Assembly: GCA_019247695.1 (NCBI GenBank)
Contig: JAFBAP010000084.1
Location: 62,001 to 126,000 of the forward strand
Reading direction: 5' to 3'
Origin: Verrucomicrobiota bacterium
GTDB taxonomy: Bacteria > Verrucomicrobiota > Verrucomicrobiia > Chthoniobacterales > JAFAMB01
DNA: 64,000 nucleotides
Under the pieces are notes generated by a model, which saw only the letters and a list, made by a program, of their open reading frames with translations, was not told the DNA's origin and searched no databases. Position numbers and translations under genes: made by a program. Of this stretch, positions 27,942-35,461 are shown piece by piece; the first letter of the stretch is position 1; each line of letters opens with the position of its first letter.

Positions 27942-28550
27942 CTAAGGTAGCTTGCCGTTTGAGCGGAGGAGTTCGTCGATTTCCCGGGCAGTCGCCAAAT
28001 GCACGTCCTCGTCACCGGGAAGGTGAACCATAATGGCGATGCAGCGCGAGCCGGCCGTTGCAGGGCCATCGAACTCAAAGGCGATTCCTCGGCCGGTATC
28101 GTCATAGAGACTCTGGTCGCCGTTTCTGGGGCGTGCGCCCGGAAAATGACGCATCATTTGGTCGAACCGGCTACCGGTTGAGAGGCCATCCGGCGTACGG
28201 TACCGGGAAGAGGTGACTCGGATGAGCTTGATGCTCACGCCCCGGAGCGGTTGGATGTCCCTTGGTCCATTCGCAACCGAGTAGACGCAGAGCGTGTCGG
28301 TGCGGCCGCCCGGCTTTCCGGAGAGCCAAACCGATCGGTATCGGCCCATGCCTGAATCATCCGCATCCGGCCGGGGTAACCTGGCCAGGGAGGCTGCGCC
28401 GAACCTGCCGAGGCGGATTTGACCGATGCCCTCGCCAGCGATTATCCGGCCCGGTTCGGCCTGAGTTGATTGAGGCTCCCGGGCCGCCAGGCAGAAGAAG
28501 GCGGCTATGGTCAAACCAATCGATCTCCACTTGATGTAGTGTGAATCCAT
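27942..28550 (-). CDS. Secreted protein of unknown function
   Basis: 202 residues with an N-terminal signal-like segment (SIGLTIAAFFCLAAR) and likely cleavage near residue 31. The mature part opens with GEGIGQIRLGRFGAASLARL, a pattern seen in periplasmic/lipoprotein domains that begin with a G-x-I-R-L-G strand. It later has SSRYRTPDGLSTGSRFDQMM, also typical of that type. Two Cys (in LCVYS and RCIAI) could form a disulfide. The family was not identified. Convergent with the palindromic repeat region, divergent from the lipase-like gene downstream. Confidence 0.6.
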   Translation of the reverse strand: MDSHYIKWRSIGLTIAAFFCLAAREPQSTQAEPGRIIAGEGIGQIRLGRFGAASLARLPRPDADDSGMGRYRSVWLSGKPGGRTDTLCVYSVANGPRDIQPLRGVSIKLIRVTSSRYRTPDGLSTGSRFDQMMRHFPGARPRNGDQSLYDDTGRGIAFEFDGPATAGSRCIAIMVHLPGDEDVHLATAREIDELLRSNGKLP

Positions 28551-28649
28551 TTCCAGCCTTTACTGTCTCACACGAATGAGTATCGATGTAGGGATTTCAA
28601 TGGCCATGCCCAAACCACGCCTCTTGCGGCGGCCGCCGGTCGTTTGCCG

Positions 28650-29870
28650 ATGACCCATCCCCCCTTTAGCTCGACGAAAACATACACCCAACGAAATCTG
28701 CACACGAACAAGCATTGGGCATGGCGCCCGCCGGCGATCCTGCTGTTTTTATTCCTAAGCTGTTCCGCAGCTTTGGCCCAGAGCGCTTTTTACCACGCCC
28801 TGGCTGCCGAGCTTCCGGGACCGCCCGGAACCGTCATTCGGGCTGAGCCCAGGCCGGGCGCCCCGCTCCAGGCGGCGGCTTACCGGATCCTCTACCGATC
28901 AACGGGGCTTAAGGGCGAGCCGATCGCGGTCTCGGGCATCGTCATCATTCCCTACGGAGCCGTGCCCGGCAGGCCCATTGTCGCCTGGGCGCATCCGACC
29001 TCCGGCATCGTGCCGTACTGTGCGCCATCCCTCGCCCGGTTCTTCTTTCAGCAGGTCCAGGGTCTCCGAGAGATGCTCCGGCGCGGCTACATCGTCGTCG
29101 CGACCGATTACCCCGGGTTGGGGACGCCCGGCCCGCACCCGTTTCTGGTCGGGGTTAGCGAAGGCCGTGCCGTTCTGGATGCTCTGCGTGCGGCGCGCGT
29201 TCTGGCCGGCAACGGCGCTGGAGCCCGCGTGGCGCTCTGGGGGCATTCGCAAGGCGGGCAGGCCGTTCTTTACGCAGCGCGTCTCGCCCGGGATTATGCG
29301 CCGGAACTCGACGTGGCCGGCGTCGCGGCCGCGGCGCCCGCCTCGGAACTCGGCGTCCTGCTGCGCGATGACCTGACGAGTCCCGGCGGGAAAAACCTTC
29401 TTGCCATGACCTTATGGTCCTGGTCGCGCGTATTTGGAGTGCCGATCAACCAGGTCGTTGCGCCCGCCGCCATGCCCGCCGTGACCCGGCTCGCGCAGCT
29501 CTGCCTCGAATCGCCGATCGATATCCTGCCCCGACGAGCCGTGGGCCGGGCCCTGCAGCGGCACTTTCTGACGGTGGACCATCTTACCGACGTCGAACCA
29601 TGGCGCTCGCTGCTCGCCGAGAACACCATCGGCACCCTCCCGCCGGCGATCCCCGTCTTTCTGGCCCAGGGAACCGCCGACGATACGATCCGGCCGCAGG
29701 TGACGCTCGACTATATGCGACGGCTGTGCGCGGCGGGCAGCAAGGTTCGTTTGCTGATGCTGCCGGGGGTAGGCCACGCGTGGATTGCCAGAGACGCCGC
29801 CGACCCCGTCATCGAATGGATTTCGCAACGATTCGCCCGGATAGCCCCTCCCAACGACTGTTCCCGGTAG
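28650..29870 (+). CDS. Secreted alpha/beta hydrolase, secretory-lipase-like
   Basis: About 406 residues from the ATG at 28650. A signal peptide is visible (AILLFLFLSCSAALA, cut after ALAQ). The alpha/beta hydrolase core has IVAWAHPTSG (oxyanion region), VVATDYPGLG, the nucleophile elbow LWGHSQGGQAVL, an acid in FLAQGTADDTIRP and the late His in PGVGHAWIARDA. This matches LIP-type secretory lipases/esterases, acting on lipids or polyesters outside the cytoplasm. Four Cys suggest disulfides. It is a single transcription unit. Confidence 0.85.
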   Translation: MTHPPFSSTKTYTQRNLHTNKHWAWRPPAILLFLFLSCSAALAQSAFYHALAAELPGPPGTVIRAEPRPGAPLQAAAYRILYRSTGLKGEPIAVSGIVIIPYGAVPGRPIVAWAHPTSGIVPYCAPSLARFFFQQVQGLREMLRRGYIVVATDYPGLGTPGPHPFLVGVSEGRAVLDALRAARVLAGNGAGARVALWGHSQGGQAVLYAARLARDYAPELDVAGVAAAAPASELGVLLRDDLTSPGGKNLLAMTLWSWSRVFGVPINQVVAPAAMPAVTRLAQLCLESPIDILPRRAVGRALQRHFLTVDHLTDVEPWRSLLAENTIGTLPPAIPVFLAQGTADDTIRPQVTLDYMRRLCAAGSKVRLLMLPGVGHAWIARDAADPVIEWISQRFARIAPPNDCSR

Positions 29871-30012
29871 CAAATCCGCCTTCAGGCGTGCAGGCAGACG
29901 CCGCAGGCGTTAGCTGCCTGGACCTTTAATCCTTCGGACGTTCCCTCCGCGACCCGCCGCGGAAGGAGCCGTCAAGGCGGCCCCCTCACGCGCTCCGCTG
30001 CCCGGGTGCGCT

Positions 30013-30164
30013 TCAGCCGTTTGTTTGCGTAGTTGTTTGCGCGTGCGTCACACCTCGCTCCAGATCGCTCAGAACGAGGTCCAGCGGAAGCTGAATGCTA
30101 TGACGACAGAATACCGTTTCCGCCGTGGATAGACTGCCGTTTTCGTAATACTTGTTGGCCGGGC
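30013..30164 (-). pseudogene. Out-of-frame C-terminus of the GrrM-like maturase
   Basis: In the frame shifted relative to the maturase, this stretch encodes PANKYYENGSLSTAETVFC followed by ~33 more residues to a TGA at 30013. In GrrM-type SPASM proteins the sequence after CGGG(A) is normally of the form NKYYENG...ETxxC, which supplies the last cluster-binding Cys. One extra base in the G run at 30161-30163 (C run on the coding strand) would restore a continuous 404-residue protein. So this is the displaced end of the gene, not a separate one. Confidence 0.8.
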
Positions 30165-31226
30165 GCCGCCCCCGCAGTACCCATAGTATGCGCACGAATC
30201 CCGGCATTTACGGATCCCTGCCACGATGTCTTCGAACACCGCGCGGAACTTGCCCGACGTCACCACACTTACAAAATCATCTTCGAGAACGTTGCCGAAG
30301 GTGAACTGGCCATATTTCGGTAAGTGCATCCCGAGAAGTTCCGGTGAGTAGGTAGAAAAATTGCCTTCGCAATCGACATTCAGAATCCCAAAAGGCCGGA
30401 CCTGTTCATTGAAGTACGGAAAGTCCAGATCGCGAAGGGACATCCCGCTCCGGAGCTTCTCGAGAGCTGCGTCGAATTCGCGCACGCGCATGCGCCCGCC
30501 GTCGGCCTTCTGCAGCTTGAAAATCGTCGCCATAAACGCGCGAACGCGTTGCGCCTCTGCGGACGAAACTCCTAGTGAGGAAACGGCGTTTTCTCCTTCG
30601 ACTTCCTCGATGTTGAATCCTACCTGAGCAACGCCCAAATCTGCAAAGAACCGGTAGATTTCCTCGGCGTGCGGAAGCGAATCGCTCGTGATCACGCTGA
30701 TCACGTGGAAAGGGATGTCGCGACTCTGCAGGAGCCTCAAGCCACGCAGGACAGCCTCATGCGTGCCCTTACCTTGGCGAGTCTTTCGGTGGGCATCATG
30801 GATGAAAGCCGGCCCGTCGATGCTGAGCCCGATCGAGATCCCCTCCGCCTTGATGAATTGACACCAACGTTCATTGAGCAGTATCCCGTTGGACTGCATA
30901 CAATGCCGGACGGCGGCTCCGGCGGGTATGCGTCCGCGGACCACGGCAAAGGCCCGTTCATAGTAGGAAATCGGAACGGCTAACGGCTCTCCGGCATGCC
31001 AGACCAGCGTTAGAGGCCCGATCACGAGCTCAGCCACGTAAACCTTCTCGATCGTTTGGGCGATGACTTCCATCGTCATCCGCCTCGTCGACGTTCGATG
31101 CGGAAGGTAACAATAATCGCAATTGATGTTGCAGAACGGCGAAGGTTGCAGGACCAGAAGGCTTACCCAGGGTCTGGCCGGGTTTGTCAAAGACCCCGGT
31201 TGAGCGTGCGAGGGTAGAGCTTTCAT
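30069..31226 (-). CDS. grrM: GrrM-like radical SAM/SPASM peptide maturase, C-terminally frameshifted
   Basis: The radical SAM motif CNINCDYCYLP (CxxxCxxC) is at about residues 34-44. It is followed by VWHAGEPLAVP, LSIDGPAFIHDAHR and GFNIEEVEGENAVS, matching the GRRM-system (Gly-rich-repeat peptide) rSAM/SPASM enzymes. These link an aromatic side chain to a nearby residue's beta carbon, forming three-residue cyclophanes. SPASM cysteines start at VDCEGNFSTYS and CRDSCAYYGYCGGG. After ~residue 354 the frame changes (see 30013-30164) and a 31-residue aberrant tail replaces the end. It lies 75 bp after the Trp-rich precursor gene. The shift is either a sequencing indel or an inactivating mutation. 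Confidence 0.85.
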   Translation of the reverse strand: MKALPSHAQPGSLTNPARPWVSLLVLQPSPFCNINCDYCYLPHRTSTRRMTMEVIAQTIEKVYVAELVIGPLTLVWHAGEPLAVPISYYERAFAVVRGRIPAGAAVRHCMQSNGILLNERWCQFIKAEGISIGLSIDGPAFIHDAHRKTRQGKGTHEAVLRGLRLLQSRDIPFHVISVITSDSLPHAEEIYRFFADLGVAQVGFNIEEVEGENAVSSLGVSSAEAQRVRAFMATIFKLQKADGGRMRVREFDAALEKLRSGMSLRDLDFPYFNEQVRPFGILNVDCEGNFSTYSPELLGMHLPKYGQFTFGNVLEDDFVSVVTSGKFRAVFEDIVAGIRKCRDSCAYYGYCGGGARPTSITKTAVYPRRKRYSVVIAFSFRWTSF

Positions 31227-31300
31227 GAGGTCGACCGAAAACTACCCGACGCGCTGATCCGGCAACTCACGGATTACGACCGCAACTGGACGACCCCGTC

Positions 31301-31708
31301 CTACCAATTTCCCCAGTTGTGCCAGTTGTGCCAATTATGCCAGTTGTGCCAGCCGCCATTTCCCCAACCCGGGCCCCAGTTGCCCCAGCCGGGATGCCAG
31401 TTGCCCCAACCCGGGTGCCAGTTATGCCAATTGCCCCACCACATCGTCTGGATCTGATCGGGGGCGTTGTCGTCCGGATTCAGCGTTGGTGGTGCTTGAC
31501 CCTCGTTGAGCTGTTCTCGCACTTTCTGGACGCGAACTTCCAACGAGTTGGGAGAATCTTGCTTGCCGGGAACGGATTGGCCCTCGACCGCCTTTGCGTC
31601 CGTAGCCGGCGCCAGTAGCAGCCCGCTTCCGATTGCGAGAAGCGCGCTCAAGGCCTGGGCGAGGGAACGTTCCTGGGGATGCTCTTGATGGTTTGTACGG
31701 GGTTTCAT
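31301..31708 (-). CDS. grrA: GrrA-like secreted RiPP precursor with Trp-X-Asn repeats
   Basis: 135 residues from the ATG at 31708. Residues 16-40 form a signal peptide (ALSALLAIGSGLLLAPATDA). 41-88 is a hydrophilic leader-like region (LEVRVQKVREQLNEG). 90-135 is a tail of Trp, Asn, His, Gly and Pro with 15 Trp. Ten Trp-X-Asn triplets (at W91, 94, 101, 108, 115, 120, 123, 126, 129, 132) and three Trp-X-Pro occur. Ring-X-Asn is the acceptor pattern of triceptide/cyclophane rSAM enzymes. It fits the rSAM-associated Gly-rich repeat precursors and lies directly upstream of the GrrM-like gene. The product would be exported and modified at many sites; its function is unknown. Confidence 0.82.
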   Translation of the reverse strand: MKPRTNHQEHPQERSLAQALSALLAIGSGLLLAPATDAKAVEGQSVPGKQDSPNSLEVRVQKVREQLNEGQAPPTLNPDDNAPDQIQTMWWGNWHNWHPGWGNWHPGWGNWGPGWGNGGWHNWHNWHNWHNWGNW

Positions 31709-31738
31709 CGTATCGGTCGCAAGCAATCTCCGCACGCG

Positions 31739-32329
31739 TCAGAGTTCGTCAGCTGCCTCGTGCACTGACTTGTCGAGCTGAGCCTCAACTTGATTGCCTA
31801 ATTGGTTATCACGAATTAGCAAGCTGCCTTGTTCTGTTTTTGCATTTGCCGTGAAAATGGCCTCCGAGACTTTTCCCTGCCACGACTGGTCAAGTTGATC
31901 CTCGCCGCTTTCACCTTCCGTGCCCGGCCGCCGATCCGCCGGCCCGAAGGCGGTTTGTGCGATGCGCAACAAAAGCAACGTATTCTCCCGATCCGCCGTA
32001 TGCAGCGAAACGGCGTAGAGTTTATCCTGGAAAAAGTAATAGACTATCGCCTCGAGTTTCGCCGGGCCAAGCGTCAGGTTATCGTCTTTGCGGGCGTAAA
32101 GCTTCACGTCCCCATGGTCTTCTTGGAGGGTGAGGCCTTGAAGGCCGGATTTTGGAACGCCGAACTGAAGCCCGCGAAATCCTTTTTCCGAATCAAGTTT
32201 GTTAGAAGGAGGCGCGGAGCTCGGCGGTTGATCATTTTCCGGGTCGGCGAGGCAAGGACCCATGCCTGCGAAGCAAAGGGCGATACCGCACCAGAGCGCG
32301 CGGATGTAGCTGAACGAGCGAAGATGCAT
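31739..32329 (-). CDS. Secreted protein of the GrrA/GrrM locus
   Basis: 196 residues from the ATG at 32329, chosen because it starts the signal peptide (ALWCGIALCFAGMGPCLA). The mature part holds a compact domain: KGFRGLQFGVPKSGLQGLTL, YARKDDNLTLGPAKLEAIVY, FFQDKLYAVSLHT and LLLLRIAQTAFGP. Small secreted domains with this FRG-x-x-x-G...Y-x-R...L-x-x-I-Y-x-F order are seen in other bacteria, but I cannot name the family. It ends 30 bp before the precursor start on the same strand, so it is probably co-transcribed and may hold or process the exported peptide. It is not the substrate-binding-like GrrP of cyanobacterial loci. Confidence 0.7.
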   Translation of the reverse strand: MHLRSFSYIRALWCGIALCFAGMGPCLADPENDQPPSSAPPSNKLDSEKGFRGLQFGVPKSGLQGLTLQEDHGDVKLYARKDDNLTLGPAKLEAIVYYFFQDKLYAVSLHTADRENTLLLLRIAQTAFGPADRRPGTEGESGEDQLDQSWQGKVSEAIFTANAKTEQGSLLIRDNQLGNQVEAQLDKSVHEAADEL

Positions 32330-32487
32330 AAGCGTTGGGGGGCTGCCTTCGACGCCTCGCAGTCTTCTCTCGACCGGAAGGTCAGTCAAGCAATATTTTG
32401 TGATGCAGCCGGCCTTCGGGGCCGTCTTCTGCCGACGGCCTCCGGCCCGTCCGGGGCTACCACGAAACCATATATTCGGACAGGCCT

Positions 32488-33657
32488 TTAAGGCGTAAAT
32501 ACCACCCGCACGCAGCCGTCCTGCTTATGTTTGAACATTTCGTAGCCGCGCGGCGCATCCTCGAGGGAGAGACGGTGAGTGACGAGGTAGGAAGGGTTGA
32601 GTTCCCCCTTGGACGCGTGCTCCAGGAGCCGCGGCACGTAGGCCTGCCCATGTTGTTGGGCCGTGCGCACCGTCAACCCTTTATTCATGATGATGCCGAT
32701 CGGGAACTTATCTATCACACCATACACCCCGAGGATAGAGAGGGTGCCGCCTTTCCGGCAGGCCAGAATGGCCTGTCGCAGCGCCTCACCGCGATCCGTG
32801 TGCAGGCGCAGGACTTGTTTGGTCCGGTCGTAGGCATACTGAACCCCGGTGCCATGCGCCTCCATGCCTACCGCATCAATGCAGGAATCCGGGCCGCGGC
32901 CGCCCGTCATTTCCTTGAGCACCTCAAGCACGTTGTCAACCTGGGTGTAATCGATCGTTTCGGAACCGACGTGGTTACGCGCCATTTGCAGACGCTCCGG
33001 GAACCGGTCGATGCCGATCACCCGTGCGGCGCCAAGCAGAAAAGCGCTTTGCTGGGCCATGAGGCCGACGCCGCCGCACCCCCAGACCGCAACGGTGTCG
33101 CCCGGGTGAATGTTGCAGAAATCCGCACCCATGTAGCCGGTCGGGGCTGCATCGGACAGGAAGACCACCTGTTCGTCGGTTAACCCGTCGGGAATCCGGA
33201 AGCAGTCCACGTCGGCGTGCGGCACCCGCACGTACTGCGCGTGGGCGCCTGCATAGCCCCCAAACGCATGGGAGTAGCCGTAAATGCCTGCGGTAGGATA
33301 CCCGAACAGGGGTTCCTGCAGCTCCGGTTTGGGGTGGGTGTTGTCGCACAGCGAGTACAGTTCGTGGCGGCAGTACCAGCAAACGCCGCAGCAGATGAAC
33401 GACGGCACGACCACCCGGTCCCCTCGCTTCACCTTTTTCACTTCCAGGCCCACGTCGACGACCTCGCCGATGAATTCGTGGCCGATGACGTCCCCCGCCT
33501 TCATGGTCGGGATGTAGCCGTCTAGCAAGTGCAGGTCCGACCCGCAGGTCGTGGACATCGTAACCCGCAGGATAGCATCATGCGGGTTGACAAGTTCCGG
33601 ATCCGATACGGTCTCGACCCGCAAATCGTTCACCCCGTTCCAACAGAGCGCTCTCAT
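32488..33657 (-). CDS. Zinc-dependent alcohol dehydrogenase, formaldehyde-dehydrogenase-like
   Basis: 389 residues. Catalytic zinc ligands: Cys in STTCGSDLHLLDG and His-Glu in VIGHEFIGEVV. The structural zinc loop is ICCGVCWYCRHELYSLC. The nucleotide-binding motif is VAVWGCGGVGLMAQQSA. The length and the insertion (RTKQVLRLHTDRGEAL) match the glutathione-independent formaldehyde dehydrogenase / long-chain MDR group. It lies 15 bp after the SRPBCC gene, so the two form an operon. Such pairs are common stress-type genes in soil bacteria. Confidence 0.93.
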   Translation of the reverse strand: MRALCWNGVNDLRVETVSDPELVNPHDAILRVTMSTTCGSDLHLLDGYIPTMKAGDVIGHEFIGEVVDVGLEVKKVKRGDRVVVPSFICCGVCWYCRHELYSLCDNTHPKPELQEPLFGYPTAGIYGYSHAFGGYAGAHAQYVRVPHADVDCFRIPDGLTDEQVVFLSDAAPTGYMGADFCNIHPGDTVAVWGCGGVGLMAQQSAFLLGAARVIGIDRFPERLQMARNHVGSETIDYTQVDNVLEVLKEMTGGRGPDSCIDAVGMEAHGTGVQYAYDRTKQVLRLHTDRGEALRQAILACRKGGTLSILGVYGVIDKFPIGIIMNKGLTVRTAQQHGQAYVPRLLEHASKGELNPSYLVTHRLSLEDAPRGYEMFKHKQDGCVRVVFTP

Positions 33658-33672
33658 GATCTTGTTCCCTTG

Positions 33673-34545
33673 TTAATGCGTGTCGGCACGGCCGGCGGGC
33701 TGGCGTTCGGTGGTGGGGATCTCGCCGGTCTCGACCAGGTTTTTGAAGCGGCGCAGCGCCTTGCTCGCGATCAGGCGGGGCGCGCCGCCCAGTCCTTTGA
33801 GGGCGGTATCGCCGAGCACACCACCCGGCGGGTCAAATTGGAAACACAACGTGGCAACCGTGCCCCGGTCAGCGGCGGCAGGGCGGAAGCGTACCGAGCC
33901 TTCGACCGGAAGGTGGGAGCCGGGCAAAGCCTGCCAGCGGAGAACCTCGCCCGGGCGCTCCTCAACCGTGCGCATGTCCCACTCCAAAGCGCGACCAAAC
34001 GGTCCGCGCACCTGCCAATGGGCGCGGCCATCGCCGGAGGCCTGAATCTCCGCGAAGTGGCCCATGACCTTCGAAAGGGTTTCCGGTTCGCTCCACCGCC
34101 GGTAAAGTTCCTCTGCCGGTTTCTCGATGGTCAGCGATGCCTCAATCCGGGTTGCCTCCGCGCCGCCTCCTCGCGGTCCAAGCGTGGTGCGCTGCGCCTG
34201 GCTGAGGCGCCGGCTGCAAATCACGTCCGCGGCCGTAGCACCGGTAAGTGCCGCCAGCGCCAGGAGCACGTTGTCTTTCTTCGGGTTATGGTCACCGAGG
34301 CCGGTCGCGACCGTGGCGATGTCCAGAGCGTCCCCGGCAATTCTAGCCCAAATCCAGGGCGTTGGGTCCTTCGCTGCAAGAATACCGGCTCCATTCACAA
34401 TTTCACGGAGACCGTAGGTACGCAACAGGCCTGCACGGTCCTCCATCCCGAGGGCATCGGCCAGTACCTTGTTGGCAGCTACCTCGGTCAAACCTAACCC
34501 GATGCTGAACCACCCTAACGCACGCGCCAGTTTCTGTTCTTTCAT
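33673..34545 (-). CDS. Membrane-anchored SRPBCC (cyclase/dehydrase-like) protein
   Basis: About 290 residues from the ATG at 34545; the frame upstream of it is Gln/Arg-rich and implausible. Residues 1-110 are hydrophobic helices (LGWFSIGLGLTEVAANKVLA, DNVLLALAALTGATAADVIC), a DUF4267-like membrane part. Residues ~135-275 form a START/SRPBCC fold (IEASLTIEKPAEELYRRWSE, VMGHFAEIQASGDGRAHW, VATLCFQFDPPGG). The fold binds hydrophobic ligands. The fusion and pairing with an alcohol dehydrogenase 15 bp downstream suggest handling of a membrane-derived carbonyl compound; this is inference. Confidence 0.8.
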   Translation of the reverse strand: MKEQKLARALGWFSIGLGLTEVAANKVLADALGMEDRAGLLRTYGLREIVNGAGILAAKDPTPWIWARIAGDALDIATVATGLGDHNPKKDNVLLALAALTGATAADVICSRRLSQAQRTTLGPRGGGAEATRIEASLTIEKPAEELYRRWSEPETLSKVMGHFAEIQASGDGRAHWQVRGPFGRALEWDMRTVEERPGEVLRWQALPGSHLPVEGSVRFRPAAADRGTVATLCFQFDPPGGVLGDTALKGLGGAPRLIASKALRRFKNLVETGEIPTTERQPAGRADTH

Positions 34546-34984
34546 TTGCCTTCCTTGGTGTTGCCATCCGCGTCGGTGCGGCCGGGGCCCGCACTGCTCC
34601 TCCTCTTTGCACTGTCCCACGGTTTCCCTTGCGGTTCGTCAGCCCGGAGCCGGCCTACTGCCCCGGCACAGTACTTTTTTGAACGCTGACGGGCTGTTTC
34701 GCTTTCTGTTGAAAAAGGGTTCGTCTCGCGCTCGTCGGGAGGTTCGCTCCGGAAGCTGCCACCCAGCCCCGAAAACGCCATTGGGCAAAACCCTGGTCCG
34801 TAACGCCATAGCGCCTGACCGTTCGCGCTCGTCTCGCCGCGGGACGCAGGCACCTTGGATGAAACCCGGCGCCGTACGTCCCCGGTCCGGGGCTGGTATC
34901 AACCTCTCTGCAGCGGTTCGGTGCCTTCGCTCAGAATTTTGAGGTACCCGTCGTGTTATTTTTGAAGCGTGCGGTCTGAACGCA
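34546..34984. other. Intergenic region without a recognised gene
   Basis: Frames here are Arg/Pro/Ser-rich shadows with no domain. The region lies upstream of the minus-strand SRPBCC gene and downstream of csbD, so it probably contains the promoter of the SRPBCC-ADH pair. No consensus promoter was identified. Confidence 0.3.
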
Positions 34985-35015
34985 GACAGCGCACCCGATA
35001 ACCGGGTGCGCTGTC
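34985..35015 (-). terminator. Strong hairpin downstream of the CsbD-family gene
   Basis: A perfect 13-bp stem (GACAGCGCACCCG with its reverse complement) with a 5-nt loop lies 25 bp after the CsbD stop on the minus strand. No clear U tract follows, so it is either a factor-assisted terminator or an RNA-stabilising 3' end. Confidence 0.6.
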
Positions 35016-35040
35016 GTGATAACCCGCCCGTCTGGGCAAG

Positions 35041-35220
35041 CTATTTCTCGAACACCTTCTTAATGTCGCCGACTTTCTCCTGGACCTTGCCCTTGATCCT
35101 CTCGCCGGTGCCCTCCGCTTCCAGGTCCGGGTTATCCGTTGCTTGACCTAACTTCTCCTTCACTTTGCCGGAGGCTTGGTCAACGTTGCCTTTCACCTTG
35201 TCTTTGGTGCTGTCTTCCAT
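35041..35220 (-). CDS. CsbD family stress protein
   Basis: 59 codons: MEDSTKDKVKGNVDQASG at the start and VQEKVGDIKKVFEK at the end, with the CsbD hallmarks KVKGNVDQASGKVKEKLG and a second GERIKGKVQEKVGD unit. CsbD-like proteins are small, highly charged, general-stress-induced proteins of unknown mechanism. The start is the ATG at 35220; immediately upstream (reading the minus strand) is CACTGATCCCT, with only a weak ribosome-binding site. It is monocistronic and followed by a strong hairpin. Confidence 0.92.
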   Translation of the reverse strand: MEDSTKDKVKGNVDQASGKVKEKLGQATDNPDLEAEGTGERIKGKVQEKVGDIKKVFEK

Positions 35221-35461
35221 AGGGATCAGTGGGGGTTGAGGTTTAGTTGTCTACGGATCGAACCCGGGCGCGTCAATGGTCGGGTGACGTGGCCCGCCGG
35301 CGTCGTGCCCATGCGGAATTCCGATACCTACTAGATTTTCAGTTATTTGCTATAATCCAGAGTAACCTTGAGTGCGGGCGTGTCTCTGAGGTCGAACTCT
35401 TGGGATCTCTCACCCCCAGGGTTGCAAACCCGCGGAAGGATTGTGACTCCAGGGAGGAGCG

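Noticed and set aside
30155..30170. Programmed frameshift in the maturase
   Set aside because: There is no slippery heptamer with downstream structure that stands out; a simple indel is the more economical reading, though not excluded.
30013..30207. Separate small gene after the rSAM
   Set aside because: Its sequence is the expected C-terminus of the maturase in another frame, so it is a displaced end, not a gene.
34469..34942. Plus-strand frame beside the SRPBCC gene
   Set aside because: Antisense shadow, Arg/Ser/Pro-rich, partly over the SRPBCC N-terminus.
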